A stretch of DNA of 64,000 nt from Saccharopolyspora galaxeae (lineage in GTDB: Bacteria > Actinomycetota > Actinomycetes > Mycobacteriales > Pseudonocardiaceae), in NCBI RefSeq assembly GCF_016526145.1, contig NZ_JADDUE010000006.1:342615-406614 (forward strand). Direction: 5' to 3'. Shown here piece by piece: positions 18,429-27,138 of the stretch. The translations under genes and the position numbers were made by a program. Positions within the stretch are counted from its first letter, which is position 1; the number at the start of each line of letters is the position of its first letter. The notes below the pieces were generated by a model. It saw only the letters and a program-made list of their open reading frames with translations. It searched no databases and was not told the origin of the DNA.

Positions 18429-20296
18429 CGGGCGGCTCCGGTCGTTTCCGTCGCCTGCTCGGTGAACGCGCCGTCGTGGCGCTCCTCGGGCACCGCGTCG
18501 TCCCGGCGCTCATCGGACACCGTGCCGTCCGGGCGCCCATCGGACACCGCGCCGTCCCGGCGCTCATCCGAAGTCGCGTCGTCCCCGCCCGCGTCCGGCA
18601 GCGCGCCGTCGCCGCGCACGTCCACCACCGCGTGGTCGAGCGTGAGCGTGCCTCCGACGCTGCCGATCCTGGTGTGCTGCCCGTCCTCCGGCCGCACCGT
18701 CACCCGCAGCCGGTGCACCGGGTCCAGCGCCGAACCGGTGTCCTCGGAGCTGTCCCGCTGCGCCATCGCCAGCGTCAGCAGCTCGCACAGCACGCCGAGG
18801 GCGTCCCCGGACAGCCTGGTGCCCTGCAGGTCCGGCCCGGCGGCGGCCAGCTCCGAGATCGCCGCGCTGCGCCGCGCGTCCTCCTCGCGCGCCTCGGCCA
18901 GCAGCGTCTCCTCGGTCATCGGGTCGTCCAGCACCCGCGACGTGCGCCCGCGCGCGCCGCGATCGCCGCGGCTGCGCACGCTCACCGTCACGTCCTGCAC
19001 CGGGCCGTCGCGCCACGGCACTTCGTGGTTGTCGCTGTCGTAGTCCGGGGCCGGCAGCAGGTGCCGGGCCGAGTACAGGCCGAACGCGGCCGCGTAGAGC
19101 CGGTGCGCCTGCTGCGGCTGCGACTCGTCGAACCAGCGGGCGAGCTTCAACAGCTCACCGCGCCTGCCCGGCAGCAGCCCGCCGCCCGAGGTCGCGCGCT
19201 TCACGCTGGCCAGCAGCGAACCGATGGCCCGCGCGGTGGCCTCCCGCAGCGCCGCCACCTGGCTGGGCCTGCCCGGCGCGTCCACGAACCAATCGGTGAG
19301 TTCCTGCCAGTCCGCCGCGGTGCGCCCGCGCGCCCGTTCCACCTCGGTGCCGAGCTGATCGGCCGGACCGAGCAGCCGCAGCAGCTCAGCGCGGTCGGCG
19401 GCCAGCCCGGCCAGCGAGGTCGCGATCGTCTCGGTGTGCCGCAGCACGTCCTCCACGACCATCTGGATGTACTCGACCAGCAGGTTGCGGAACCCGGAGA
19501 TCTCCTCCGGCGCCAAGTGGTGGCGGGTGACGACCTCGCCGAGGTAGGCGTAGAAATCCCGCACCGTTGCGGCGAGTTCGGCGTGCTGCAGGAAGACGGT
19601 GGTGACCTGCTCGGCCAGCCGCTCGCGGGTCTGCTTGGCGCGCTGAGAGCGCGGTTCCGCGCTCTCCGACGGCGCTGAGCGCGGTTGCGTACTTTCCGAC
19701 GGCGCTGAGCGCGGTTGCGTATTTTCCGACGACGCTGAGCGCGGTTCCGCACTTTCCGCGGCCAGCGCGTCGGACAGCAGCGAGCCGATCTGGCCGAGGC
19801 CGCGCTCGATCGCGGGCAGCAGCTCGCGGGACACCTCGCGGGCGCCTTCGGGCACCCGCAGCAGCGCGTCCACGTCCCGCTGGACCCGCACGGCGAGCTT
19901 GCTGACCTGGTAGCGGACGCTGCCGTGCTGGAACTCGGCGATGCTGGCGGCGATCGTCTCGCGGCGGCCGAGCACCAGGTTGCCCCAGCGGCGCAGCTGC
20001 TTCAGCCGGTCCACCACGGTGTCCACATCGGACTCACCGGGGTCGATGCGGCCGTCCCGCTCGGCGGCGGCCAGCGCCGCGGTCACCTCGCCGACCGACA
20101 GGTCAGCCAGCAGCGTCGAGGTGAACAACCGCATGATCGCCAGGTAGGTGCGGTGCTTCGGCTCGCCGAGGTAGGTGAACAGCGCGAGCCGCCGCTCATC
20201 GGCGCGCGCGTCCGAGGTGGCGTGCCCGGGCGCGGTGGCCTCGGTGCCCGCCACCCCCGCGCGCAGCACGTCGGCTTCATGATCCGGGGCGGTCAC
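18425..20296 (-). CDS. jetA: Wadjet kleisin-like subunit JetA (TIGR02677/DUF2397)
   Basis: A 623-residue protein of the DUF2397 family, first gene of jetABCD. The start of the conserved region is LFTYLGEPKHRTYLAIMR, followed by long helical segments as expected for the MksF/MukF-like kleisin that closes the SMC ring. Two stretches are unusual: a Ser/Pro-rich decapeptide repeat near residues 180-220 and a C-terminal Asp/Glu/Arg-rich nonapeptide repeat, both from DNA tandem repeats. The GTG at 20296 lacks a clear ribosome site but has TATCGT eight bases upstream on the minus strand, so a leaderless start is possible; a later start before the conserved LFTYL cannot be excluded. Confidence 0.88.
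   Translation of the reverse strand: MTAPDHEADVLRAGVAGTEATAPGHATSDARADERRLALFTYLGEPKHRTYLAIMRLFTSTLLADLSVGEVTAALAAAERDGRIDPGESDVDTVVDRLKQLRRWGNLVLGRRETIAASIAEFQHGSVRYQVSKLAVRVQRDVDALLRVPEGAREVSRELLPAIERGLGQIGSLLSDALAAESAEPRSASSENTQPRSAPSESTQPRSAPSESAEPRSQRAKQTRERLAEQVTTVFLQHAELAATVRDFYAYLGEVVTRHHLAPEEISGFRNLLVEYIQMVVEDVLRHTETIATSLAGLAADRAELLRLLGPADQLGTEVERARGRTAADWQELTDWFVDAPGRPSQVAALREATARAIGSLLASVKRATSGGGLLPGRRGELLKLARWFDESQPQQAHRLYAAAFGLYSARHLLPAPDYDSDNHEVPWRDGPVQDVTVSVRSRGDRGARGRTSRVLDDPMTEETLLAEAREEDARRSAAISELAAAGPDLQGTRLSGDALGVLCELLTLAMAQRDSSEDTGSALDPVHRLRVTVRPEDGQHTRIGSVGGTLTLDHAVVDVRGDGALPDAGGDDATSDERRDGAVSDGRPDGTVSDERRDDAVPEERHDGAFTEQATETTGAAR
18462..18596 (-). repeat. 27-bp in-frame tandem repeat (4-5 copies) at the jetA 3' end
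   Basis: Units of exactly 27 bp at 18462, 18489, 18516 and 18543, with a degenerate fifth at 18570. On the plus strand they follow the pattern GACACCGCGCCGTCCCGG then CGCTCATCG. They encode nonapeptides such as SDERRDGAV at the C-terminus of JetA. Copies 2-4 differ at few positions. Confidence 0.8.
19641..19760 (-). repeat. 30-bp in-frame tandem repeat (4 copies) inside jetA
   Basis: Four consecutive 30-bp units (19641, 19671, 19701, 19731). Units 2 and 3 differ by two bases at most and read GGCGCTGAGCGCGGTTGCGT then ATTTTCCGAC or ACTTTCCGAC. They encode decapeptides of the type SESTQPRSAP, a flexible linker between helical parts of JetA. The near identity of units 2-3 suggests recent slippage or recombination. 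Confidence 0.85.
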
Positions 20297-20363
20297 GGTC
20301 GGCCACGATAACCCGCCCACCCGACACGGCCGGTCACCTGTGCCTTTTCGGAGAGGCCGGGAA

Positions 20364-20461
20364 GGGTTCTGCGTAGGTGGTCGCTCGGCGGAACCGCAGG
20401 CGTCGGAGAACCCGCGGCGGTCCCGGTTGCCGAGGTGGCCGGCGCAAGCGGCTTCGCCGCT
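20364..20461. repeat. Dispersed intergenic repeat family 2, copy 1
   Basis: This stretch between jetA and cobD shares blocks with 47961-48115: GCGTAG, GCGGAACC-CAG-CGTC, GAGAACCCGCGGCGGT-CCGG and GCAAGCGGCTTCGCCGCT. The last block folds into a tight hairpin (AGCGGC/GCCGCT). It codes for nothing convincing. Such shared intergenic blocks suggest a genome-wide repeat, possibly a transcript-processing or termination element. Confidence 0.65.
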
Positions 20462-20571
20462 CCGGAGCAGAACCTGGTGCGGGTGCCCGCTTCGGGCGGG
20501 TGGCGCGGCGGTAGCGTGCTGCTGCCTGGACGGGTGAACGCTGTGGGTTGAACGAGGGGAGCGGGGCACCG

Positions 20572-21507
20572 GTGAGCGCGGGACGAGCGGTCGGGCTGCT
20601 ACTCGGAGTGGCGGCCGATGCCGCGTTCGGCGACCCGCGGCGGTGCCATCCGGTGGCTGCTTTCGGGCGCGCTGCCCAGGCGGCGGAGCGGAGGCTGCAC
20701 CGCGATCGCCGCAGCACCGGGATCGCCTACGCGGGCCTGCTCATCGGCGGTACCGCGGTGCTCGGCGCCACCGCCGAACGCGCGACCCGCCGCAGCCCCG
20801 TGCTGCAAGCCGCCTGCACCGGCCTCACCACCTGGATCGTGCTCGGCGGTGCTTCGCTGGCGGACGAAGGAACGGCGATGGGCCGCCTGCTCGACGCGGG
20901 CGACCTGGACGGCGCTCGGGAGCGGTTGGCGCACCTGTGCGGCCGGGAAGCCGAGCACCTCGACGAGCAGGGGCTGGCGCGGGCCACCGTCGAATCGATC
21001 GCGGAGAACACCAGCGACGCAGTGGTGGCGCCGCTGGTCTGGGGCGCCGTCGGGGGCATGCCCGGCCTGCTGGCCTACCGAGCGGCGAACACGCTCGACG
21101 CGATGGTCGGGCACCGCTCGCCGCGGTACGCGAAGTTCGGCTGGGCCGCCGCGCGGACCGACGACCTGCTGAACCTGGCACCGGCTCGGCTGGGCGCGCT
21201 GCTGACCGCGCTGTGCGCGCCGGTCGTCGGAGGTTCGGCGAGCGGGGCGTGGCGCACCCGGCGGCAGGACGCCGCAGCGCACCCGAGCCCGAACGCCGGG
21301 CAGATCGAGGCGGCGTTCGCCGGGGCGTTGCAGGTCCGGCTGGGCGGCCGGACCGTCTACGGGCAGGCCGTGGAGCACCGGCCGGTGATGGGCGAGGGGC
21401 GCACCGCGGACGCGGGCGACGTGACCCGCAGCGTCGAGTTGTCCCGCGTGATCGGCTCGGTCACCGGGCTGCTCGCCGCCGCTGCCGCACTGGCGCGCGG
21501 CCGCTGA
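20572..21507 (+). CDS. cobD: Adenosylcobinamide-phosphate synthase CobD/CbiB
   Basis: A 311-residue integral membrane protein of the CobD/CbiB family. It joins (R)-1-aminopropan-2-ol phosphate to adenosylcobyric acid in late cobalamin synthesis. Family motifs: DAAFGDPRRCHPVAAFGR at the start, ATVESIAENTSDAVVAPLVWG, YRAANTLDAMVGH and the end region with VEHRPVMGEGR. Several hydrophobic helices lie between. The GTG at 20572 has GAGGGGAG about 10 bases upstream; a TTG 24 bases earlier is less likely. A cobC-like aminotransferase lies 4 kb downstream in the same conserved block. Confidence 0.93.
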   Translation: MSAGRAVGLLLGVAADAAFGDPRRCHPVAAFGRAAQAAERRLHRDRRSTGIAYAGLLIGGTAVLGATAERATRRSPVLQAACTGLTTWIVLGGASLADEGTAMGRLLDAGDLDGARERLAHLCGREAEHLDEQGLARATVESIAENTSDAVVAPLVWGAVGGMPGLLAYRAANTLDAMVGHRSPRYAKFGWAAARTDDLLNLAPARLGALLTALCAPVVGGSASGAWRTRRQDAAAHPSPNAGQIEAAFAGALQVRLGGRTVYGQAVEHRPVMGEGRTADAGDVTRSVELSRVIGSVTGLLAAAAALARGR

Positions 21508-21711
21508 GCGCATCGCTGCGCCTGCCGGAATGCCACCGCAGCGGCCAGCGGGAATGCTGGGGCGCGGCAGCGTTGCAGCGACGCGGGATGCCGGGCCATT
21601 GGGCCCTGTGCGCTGCGACGAAACCGCCCTTCACTGGCTTGTGACCCGCCGTGGGCGAGCGGCGATCAGCCGGGTGCGCGGGTAGGACTGGAGGCAGTGG
21701 AGGTGGTCGGA

Positions 21712-21819
21712 ATGACCGATTTCCTGGCGATCGTGCCGTCGCTGATCGTGCTGTTCGCGGTGCTGGCGGTGGTGTGGCTGCTGACCTTCAGCTACCGGCG
21801 CCCGCCCGGCAAGCACTGA
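21712..21819 (+). CDS. 35-residue single-span membrane protein
   Basis: MTDFLAIVPSLIVLF starts a 35-residue peptide with one 20-residue hydrophobic helix, a WLLTFSYRR boundary and a positive tail RRPPGKH. GGAGG and AGGTGG lie upstream of the ATG at suitable spacing. Codon use fits (third-position G/C throughout). It ends 13 bases before the stop of the convergent SURF1 gene. No family is recognised; a role with the respiratory chain is only a guess from the SURF1 neighbour. Confidence 0.6.
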   Translation: MTDFLAIVPSLIVLFAVLAVVWLLTFSYRRPPGKH

Positions 21820-21832
21820 GCGCCGGGCGCGG

Positions 21833-22699
21833 TCAGCGCCCCTTCGTGGCGTCCTGCTGCGCGTCCTGCTGCTGTTCGCCCTGCTGCTCGCGCTGTTCCT
21901 GTTCGCGCCGCTCGTCCTCGGCGACCGCCTCCGCGACCGACATCTTGCGCGATTTGCGCACCGAGCCGACCCGCTCCTCCGGCCGCGTCTCCGCGTAGAT
22001 CAGGTAGCCCACCCCGGCCACCGCCATGATCCCGAACGAGATCCACTGCAACGCGTACGAGAAGAACGGGCCCGACTCCAGCTGCGGCAGGGGCAGCGGC
22101 CCCAGCACTCCGGGCTGGCCGTCGACCAGCGCGAAGTAGCCCGGCCGCAACTGCATGCCGGTGCCCTGCGAGAGCACGCTCGAGTCGATCGAGTACGTCC
22201 AGCGATGCCCTTCCCGCTGGAAAGTCGGCCGGTTCTCGTCGTCGTGCTCGTCCACCCGGACCCGCGCGGTCAGCGTGACCCGGCCGGCGGGCGGCGCGTC
22301 GAAGTCCGGCGCGTGGGTGCCCCGCTGGCGCAGGAACCCGCGGTCGACCAGCAGCGTCTCGCCGGAGTCGGTGCGGAACGGGGTGAGCACCTCGAGCGCC
22401 GGTTCGCCCTGCACCGAACGCAGCCAGGCCAGCGTCTCGCCCGCGGGCAGGTAGTTCCCGGAGAAGGTGACCTTCGCCCACTCGTGCCGCTGGTCCGGCG
22501 CCCGGCCCGCGGGCAGCACCTCGGCCAGCGGTTTCGGGGCGGCGTGCAGCGATTCGGCGATGGCTTCGTTGCGCACCTTCCGCTCGTCGTTCCGGCCGAA
22601 CTGCCACGGCGCGAGGAACGTGAAGCACAACGTGGTGAACGCCGCGACCAGCAAGATCAACGCGATCCAGCCGGGCTGCAGCAAGAACTTCAGGCGCAC
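21833..22699 (-). CDS. SURF1-family cytochrome oxidase biogenesis protein
   Basis: A 288-residue SURF1 protein. Two transmembrane helices bracket the external domain: one near residues 10-32 (WIALILLVAAFTTLCF) and one near 218-238 (FFSYALQWISFGIMAVAG). Family motifs include WQFGRNDER, the FSGNYLP strand and LLVDRGFL. The C-terminal ~50 residues are a charged Gln/Glu-rich tail. SURF1 assists heme a insertion into cytochrome c oxidase. M. tuberculosis keeps the same gene next to ptpA. Start is GTG at 22699; TACCGT six bases upstream suggests a leaderless mRNA. Confidence 0.92.
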   Translation of the reverse strand: MRLKFLLQPGWIALILLVAAFTTLCFTFLAPWQFGRNDERKVRNEAIAESLHAAPKPLAEVLPAGRAPDQRHEWAKVTFSGNYLPAGETLAWLRSVQGEPALEVLTPFRTDSGETLLVDRGFLRQRGTHAPDFDAPPAGRVTLTARVRVDEHDDENRPTFQREGHRWTYSIDSSVLSQGTGMQLRPGYFALVDGQPGVLGPLPLPQLESGPFFSYALQWISFGIMAVAGVGYLIYAETRPEERVGSVRKSRKMSVAEAVAEDERREQEQREQQGEQQQDAQQDATKGR

Positions 22700-22705
22700 G
22701 CCCCC

Positions 22706-22711
22706 ACGGTA
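22706..22711 (-). promoter_or_regulatory. -10 box of probable leaderless SURF1 mRNA
   Basis: On the minus strand TACCGT stands six bases before the GTG start codon and there is no Shine-Dalgarno sequence, the arrangement seen in leaderless actinobacterial genes. Confidence 0.45.
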
Positions 22712-22756
22712 GGCCGACGGTGCGCCGAGGTCCCTGGCGACCCCGTCACACCGCGC

Positions 22757-23620
22757 TCAGGCCGCGGAGCGCGCCGCGGCCACCGCTTGCCGCGCGTAAC
22801 CGCCGCCGAACAGCACGGTGTGCACCAGCAGCGGGAACAGCTGGTGCAGGCCCACCCGCTGCCGCCAGCCGTCGGCCAGCGGGCTGACCTCCTCGTACGC
22901 CGCCAGCACCCGCTCCAGGTGGGGGCAGCCGAACAGCGCCAGCATCGCCAGGTCGGTCTCGCGGTGGCCGCCGTGCGCGGCAGGGTCGATGAGCCAGGCG
23001 CCGCTCGCGCCCCAGTGCACGTTCCCGGTCCACAGGTCGCCGTGCAGCCGGGACGGCGGCTCGGCGGAACCTTCGAGCTCGGGCAGCCCGTCGCAGGCGC
23101 GCTCGAAGATCTGCGCCTCGGAATCGCCGATCAGACCGGCGTCGACGGCTTGCCGCAGGTACGGGCGCACGCGGTGCTCGGCGTAGAACGACGGCCAGTC
23201 CGCGCACGGCTCGTTGCGCATCGGGGCGAGCCCGATCCAGGCGTCGGCCGGACCGCCGGGCGGCGGGGCGCCGTGCGCGGGCGCTCCGGCGGCGTGCAGC
23301 CGGGCGAGTCCGCGGCCCAGTTCTTCGGCGGCGGCCGCGGTGGGGCTGCCTGCATCGAGGTGTTCGGTGACCAGGTCCCGGTCGTTGTTGCCGTGCACAG
23401 CGGGAACCGGGATCACGCCCGGCTCGGCCAGCCAGCGCAGCGAGGCGGCCTCGGCTTCGGTGGCGCCCGGCAGTCCCGGCGGGTTCGTCTTGACGAACAC
23501 GTCGCGGCCGTCGTCGAGCCGCACGCTGTAGGACGCGCCGGCGTCTCCGCCGCCCAGCGTGCGCACCTGCACGGCCGCGGACCCGGTGTAGTGCTCCGCG
23601 ACCTCCGCGGTCCGTCCCAT
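22757..23620 (-). CDS. Fructosamine/ketosamine-3-kinase family protein
   Basis: A 287-residue small-molecule kinase of the fructosamine kinase family (aminoglycoside-phosphotransferase fold). It has the ATP-site lysine in DVFVKTNPP, the catalytic loop RLHGDLWTGN and the metal-binding IDPAAHGGHRETDLAML, all matching the family. These enzymes phosphorylate sugar-amine adducts to repair glycated proteins or metabolites. ATG at 23620 has a strong GGAGGTGAGG site. It lies downstream of ptpA on the same strand, separated by a dispersed inverted repeat. Confidence 0.9.
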   Translation of the reverse strand: MGRTAEVAEHYTGSAAVQVRTLGGGDAGASYSVRLDDGRDVFVKTNPPGLPGATEAEAASLRWLAEPGVIPVPAVHGNNDRDLVTEHLDAGSPTAAAAEELGRGLARLHAAGAPAHGAPPPGGPADAWIGLAPMRNEPCADWPSFYAEHRVRPYLRQAVDAGLIGDSEAQIFERACDGLPELEGSAEPPSRLHGDLWTGNVHWGASGAWLIDPAAHGGHRETDLAMLALFGCPHLERVLAAYEEVSPLADGWRQRVGLHQLFPLLVHTVLFGGGYARQAVAAARSAA

Positions 23621-23717
23621 CCTGACCTCACCTCCGGCTTTGCTTGCGGCTTCCCCAGCCCTGCACAGCGCGCAGGAACCCGGCGCTCATTCCGATGCCC
23701 CCGCGCCTCGCGGCGGA

Positions 23718-23853
23718 CCGGACACGCCCGCACATCACCCGTCGGCGAGCGCTCCGATCAGAGTGAACGGCCTGTTGGTCCGAATAGATTGGGCGACCGG
23801 TCCGTTCACTCCGAGAAGTTCTGCGCTGATCGTGTGGGACACGGGCGTGTCGG
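23718..23853. repeat. Dispersed inverted repeat family 1, copy A (full length)
   Basis: The core is GAGTGAACGGCCTGTTGGTCC, a short centre, then CCGGTCCGTTCACTC (23761-23813). Outer arms CCGGACACGCCCGCAC (from 23718) and CGGGCGTGTCGG (to 23853) are also complementary, so the whole element can fold into one long interrupted hairpin. Related copies lie at 28372-28464, 42821-42905 and 53658-53733. It sits between the ptpA stop and the kinase start, a terminator-like position. Confidence 0.75.
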
Positions 23854-23862
23854 CTCGGAAGG

Positions 23863-24330
23863 TCACTCGTCGTGCAGGTGGGCGCGGACCCAGTCGAGCA
23901 GGGCGGGCATCGCCGCTTCGATCATCGCCAGCGAGTCCTCGAAGCCGCGGTCGCCGCCGAAGTACGGATCGGGCACCTCCGCCCACTCGTCCGCGGCCGG
24001 GTCGAAGGAGCGCAGCAGCCGCACCCGCGCCGGATCGTCCGCCTCGTCCCGCGCCACCCGCAGGTGCCCGGCGTCCATCGCCAGCAGCAGATCGGCGCCC
24101 GCGTGCTGCTCATCGAACTGCGCGGCGACGTGCTCGGTGGGGTAGCCGTGGTCGGCGAGGACCTTCGCGGTGCGCGGATCGGCGCCTTCCCCGACGTGCC
24201 ACGGGCCGGTGCCCGCGCTGGTCACTTCGACCTGCCCGGCGAGCCCTTCCCGGCGCAGGTGCTCGCCGAACACCAGCGCCGCCATCGGCGAGCGGCAGAT
24301 GTTCCCGGTGCAGACGAAGGAGATGTGCAA
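23863..24330 (-). CDS. ptpA: Low-molecular-weight protein tyrosine phosphatase
   Basis: A 155-residue LMW-PTP. The phosphate loop is CTGNICRSP (C-x5-R) at the N-terminus, SAGTGPWHVGEGADPR follows, and the general-acid Asp is in VPDPYFGG, so the enzyme looks active. The M. tuberculosis counterpart PtpA sits in the same gene order beside SURF1. The most likely start is TTG at 24330, eight bases after GGGAG, because it places the C-x5-R loop at residues about 8-14 as in other members. Confidence 0.92.
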   Translation of the reverse strand: MHISFVCTGNICRSPMAALVFGEHLRREGLAGQVEVTSAGTGPWHVGEGADPRTAKVLADHGYPTEHVAAQFDEQHAGADLLLAMDAGHLRVARDEADDPARVRLLRSFDPAADEWAEVPDPYFGGDRGFEDSLAMIEAAMPALLDWVRAHLHDE

Positions 24331-24473
24331 GGCGGTGCTCCCGCTCTGTCGTGGGTGCTCTCGTTGCGGCCGTCGTGTCGACGCGGCGGCGGAACCTCGG
24401 CTTCCACCGGGCTTCGACGGTACGTGCCGGAGCCGGAGCCGTTCCCGGCACCTGTCCCGCGCGCGCCGGTGGC

Positions 24474-24479
24474 TAAACT
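24474..24479 (+). promoter_or_regulatory. -10 box of probable leaderless cobC-like mRNA
   Basis: TAAACT lies seven bases before the ATG at 24487 with no Shine-Dalgarno sequence between them. Confidence 0.5.
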
Positions 24480-24486
24480 GCCCGGG

Positions 24487-25524
24487 ATGACCAGCCGGGG
24501 GGACGACGAATCGCTGCGCCACCACGGCGACGTGGATGCCGAACCCGGCCTGCTCGACTTCGCGGTGAACGTGCGCCTGCAACAGCCGCCGCGATGGTTG
24601 CGGGACCGGCTCGCGGCTGCGCTGGACGATCTGGGCCGCTATCCCTCCGCCGCGGACGACCTGGCCGCGCGCACGGCGGTCGCCGAACGGCACGGCCGCG
24701 ATCCCGGTGAGGTGCTGCTGCTGGCGGGCGCGGCCGAGTGCTTCGCGCTGCTGCCGCAGCTGAACCCGCGTTCGGCGGCCGTGGTGCACCCCTCGTTCAC
24801 CGAACCGGAGTTCGCGCTGCGCTCCGCCGGTGTGCCGGTGACCAGGGTGCTGCTCGGCGAGGACTACCGGCTCGATCCCGCGCTGGTGCCCGAGGACGCC
24901 GACCTCGTCGTCCTCGGCAACCCCACGAACCCCACTTCGCTGCTGCACCCGGCCGACGCGATCCGGGAGCTGATCCGCCCCGGCAGGCTGGTGGTGGTGG
25001 ACGAAGCGTTCCTGGACGCGGTGCCGGGGGAGCCGGAGGGACTGGCGAGCTCGCCGATCCCGGGCCTGCTGGTGGTCCGCAGCCTCACCAAGATGTGGGG
25101 GTTGCCCGGGCTGCGCGCCGGTTACGCCCTCGGCGAACCGGAGCTGCTGAGCAGCCTGGCCGCGCCCCGCCCGCACTGGCCGCTGGGCACCCTCGCGCTC
25201 GAGGCGATCAACGCGTGCTGCGCGCCGGAGGCGCTGGCCGAGTCCGCAGCGGCCGCCCGCGAACTCGACGCGCTGCGCGCCGGGCAGGCGGCCGATTTGG
25301 CAGCCGTGCCGGGGGTTTCGGTGATCGGCCCGGCCCGTGCACCGTTCCTGCTGCTGGACGTCCACAATGGCGCCAAGGTGCGATCGGCGCTGCGGGACCG
25401 CGGCATCGCGGTCCGGCGCGGGGACACCTTCCCCGGTCTGGGCCCGGACCACCTGCGGGTGGCGGTGCGGGACGCCGGGCGCAACGCCACGTTGGTCCGG
25501 GCGATGCGCGAACTGCTCGGATAG
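24487..25524 (+). CDS. cobC: CobC-like PLP aminotransferase / threonine-phosphate decarboxylase family
   Basis: A 345-residue class I/II PLP enzyme most similar to histidinol-phosphate aminotransferase and CobC/CobD(Salmonella) decarboxylases. Motifs: [20 protein letters not shown] (Asn contacting the cofactor), VVDEAFLDA (Asp) and the cofactor lysine in [16 protein letters not shown]. In M. tuberculosis the gene in this position (Rv2231c) is called cobC. Together with cobD nearby it could supply aminopropanol phosphate for cobalamin, but a histidinol-phosphate-type activity is not excluded. The start is ATG at 24487, with a leaderless-type -10 box. Confidence 0.85.
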   Translation: MTSRGDDESLRHHGDVDAEPGLLDFAVNVRLQQPPRWLRDRLAAALDDLGRYPSAADDLAARTAVAERHGRDPGEVLLLAGAAECFALLPQLNPRSAAVVHPSFTEPEFALRSAGVPVTRVLLGEDYRLDPALVPEDADLVVLGNPTNPTSLLHPADAIRELIRPGRLVVVDEAFLDAVPGEPEGLASSPIPGLLVVRSLTKMWGLPGLRAGYALGEPELLSSLAAPRPHWPLGTLALEAINACCAPEALAESAAAARELDALRAGQAADLAAVPGVSVIGPARAPFLLLDVHNGAKVRSALRDRGIAVRRGDTFPGLGPDHLRVAVRDAGRNATLVRAMRELLG

Positions 25525-25555
25525 TGCGAGAACGGCAGCGAGGGGTGCGAATCGG

Positions 25556-26416
25556 ATGACCGTGCGGATTCGGGACGTCGTGGAGTCGCTGGAGGCGGCG
25601 TACCCGCCGGAGCTGGCCGAGCAGTGGGACGCGGTCGGCCTGGTCTGCGGCGATCCGGCGGCCGCGGTGCAGCGGGTGCTGTTCTGCGTCGACCCGGTGG
25701 AGGCCACTGTGGACGAAGCCGCGGACTTCGGCGCACAACTGCTGGTCGCGCACCACCCGCTGCTGCTGCGCGGCGTGCACGGGGTGCCCGCCGACGACCC
25801 CAAGGGGCACCTGGTGCACCGGCTGATCCGCTCCGGGATCGGCCTGTACTGCGCGCACACCAACGCCGACACCGCCGCAGTCGGAGTCTCGGACGCGCTG
25901 GCCGACGCGCTCGGACTGACCGTCAGCGCGCCGCTGGCGCCGCACCAGGAGGGCGCGAGCACCGGCCTCGGCCGGATCGGTTCGCTGCCGCAGCCGGAAC
26001 CGTTCGCGCGCTTCGTCGAGCGGGTGGCCACGAACCTGCCCAGCACCGCATGGGGCGTGCGCGGCGCGGGCGATCCGGAACGGGAGATCAAGACCGTCGC
26101 GGTCTGCGGCGGCGCGGGCGACTCGCAGCTGGACACCGCGCTGGCCGCCGAGGTGGACGCCTACGTGACCGCCGATCTGCGCCACCACCCGGCGGGCGAG
26201 CACATCGCTCGCGGCGACCTCCCCGGCAAGCAGGTGCCCGCGCTGGTGGACGTGGCGCACTGGGCCAGCGAGTGGCCGTGGTGCCAGCAGGCGGCCGACG
26301 TGGTCGGCGCGGCGCTGCCGGATACTGTCGAGGTTCTTGTCTCCACTCGCCGCACCGATCCGTGGACCACCCATGCCTCCGGTGCGGCCCCCGACGCAGG
26401 GAGGACGCTCGCGTGA
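25556..26416 (+). CDS. NIF3-like dinuclear metal centre protein
   Basis: A 286-residue NIF3/YbgI-family protein (COG0327). It begins with the family's [11 protein letters not shown], has [10 protein letters not shown] (metal-binding His pair), CAHTNAD and the C-terminal DVAHWASEW with a His/Glu metal ligand pair. The biochemical role of the family is not settled; a GTP cyclohydrolase-like or hydrolase role has been suggested. ATG at 25556 has GAGGGG upstream. Its stop overlaps the next start (GTGA), forming the conserved NIF3 - zinc ribbon - RNase H operon. Confidence 0.92.
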   Translation: MTVRIRDVVESLEAAYPPELAEQWDAVGLVCGDPAAAVQRVLFCVDPVEATVDEAADFGAQLLVAHHPLLLRGVHGVPADDPKGHLVHRLIRSGIGLYCAHTNADTAAVGVSDALADALGLTVSAPLAPHQEGASTGLGRIGSLPQPEPFARFVERVATNLPSTAWGVRGAGDPEREIKTVAVCGGAGDSQLDTALAAEVDAYVTADLRHHPAGEHIARGDLPGKQVPALVDVAHWASEWPWCQQAADVVGAALPDTVEVLVSTRRTDPWTTHASGAAPDAGRTLA

Positions 26417-27138
26417 AAGCCGACCCCGCCGTGCAGCACCGGTTGCTCGACCTCGCGGAGGTGGACGCCGAACTGAACCGGGTCAACCACCGGCGCCGGA
26501 CGCTGCCCGAACTGGAGGAGATCGGCGGCGCCGAACGCGACGCGCAGGCGAAGCGGGACGCGCTGGTCGCCGCGCAGACCTCGTTCGGCGACATCGACCG
26601 GGACGCCAAGCGGCTGGAGACCGAGATCGAGCAGGTCCGCAAGCGCGAGCAGCGGGACCGGCAGCTGATGGATTCCGGCGGCTCGTCCAAGCAGCTGGAG
26701 GAGTTGCAGCACGAGCTGCAGACCCTCGCCCGCCGCCAGGGCAACCTGGAGGACGAGCTGCTGGAGGTCATGGAGCAGCGCGAGGCCGTGGAGACCGACG
26801 TCGAGCACGCCCGCGGCGAGGTCACCGCCGCCGAGGACAAGCTCGCCGACGCCCAGCACCGCCGGGACGAGGCGCTGGCCGACCTGGACAGCACCGAGGT
26901 CAAGCGCAAGTCCGAGCGCGAGGTGCTGACCGCGGACCTGCCGGAGCAGCTGCTGGCCACCTACGACCGGATCCGCGAGGCCAAGGGCGTCGGGGCCGGG
27001 CTGCTGCAGGGCAACCGCTGCGGCGCGTGCCGGATCGAGCTGGACCGCGCCAAGCTCACCGACCTGCGCGACGCCGCCGCCGATGACGTGGTCCGCTGCG
27101 AGGAGTGCGGCGCGATCCTGGTCCGCAAGGGCTCCTGA
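26413..27138 (+). CDS. Coiled-coil C4-type zinc-ribbon protein
   Basis: A 241-residue protein with about 180 residues of coiled coil followed by a four-cysteine zinc ribbon ([11 protein letters not shown] ... [10 protein letters not shown]). This matches the actinobacterial COG1579 family (Rv2229c in M. tuberculosis), whose function is unknown; a nucleic-acid binding or scaffolding role is usually supposed. Start GTG at 26413 overlaps the NIF3 stop, and its stop overlaps the next ATG by one base (TGATG), so all three genes are coupled. Confidence 0.92.
   Translation: MKADPAVQHRLLDLAEVDAELNRVNHRRRTLPELEEIGGAERDAQAKRDALVAAQTSFGDIDRDAKRLETEIEQVRKREQRDRQLMDSGGSSKQLEELQHELQTLARRQGNLEDELLEVMEQREAVETDVEHARGEVTAAEDKLADAQHRRDEALADLDSTEVKRKSEREVLTADLPEQLLATYDRIREAKGVGAGLLQGNRCGACRIELDRAKLTDLRDAAADDVVRCEECGAILVRKGS

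Noticed and set aside
17158..18567. A longer JetC starting at 18567
   Set aside because: The extra 470 residues lie in an alternative frame of jetB and are Arg/Gly/Ala-rich; the GTG overlapping the jetB stop is the natural start.
19641..19760. Possible CRISPR-like array
   Set aside because: The 30-bp units are contiguous without spacers and lie in frame inside jetA; no cas genes are present.
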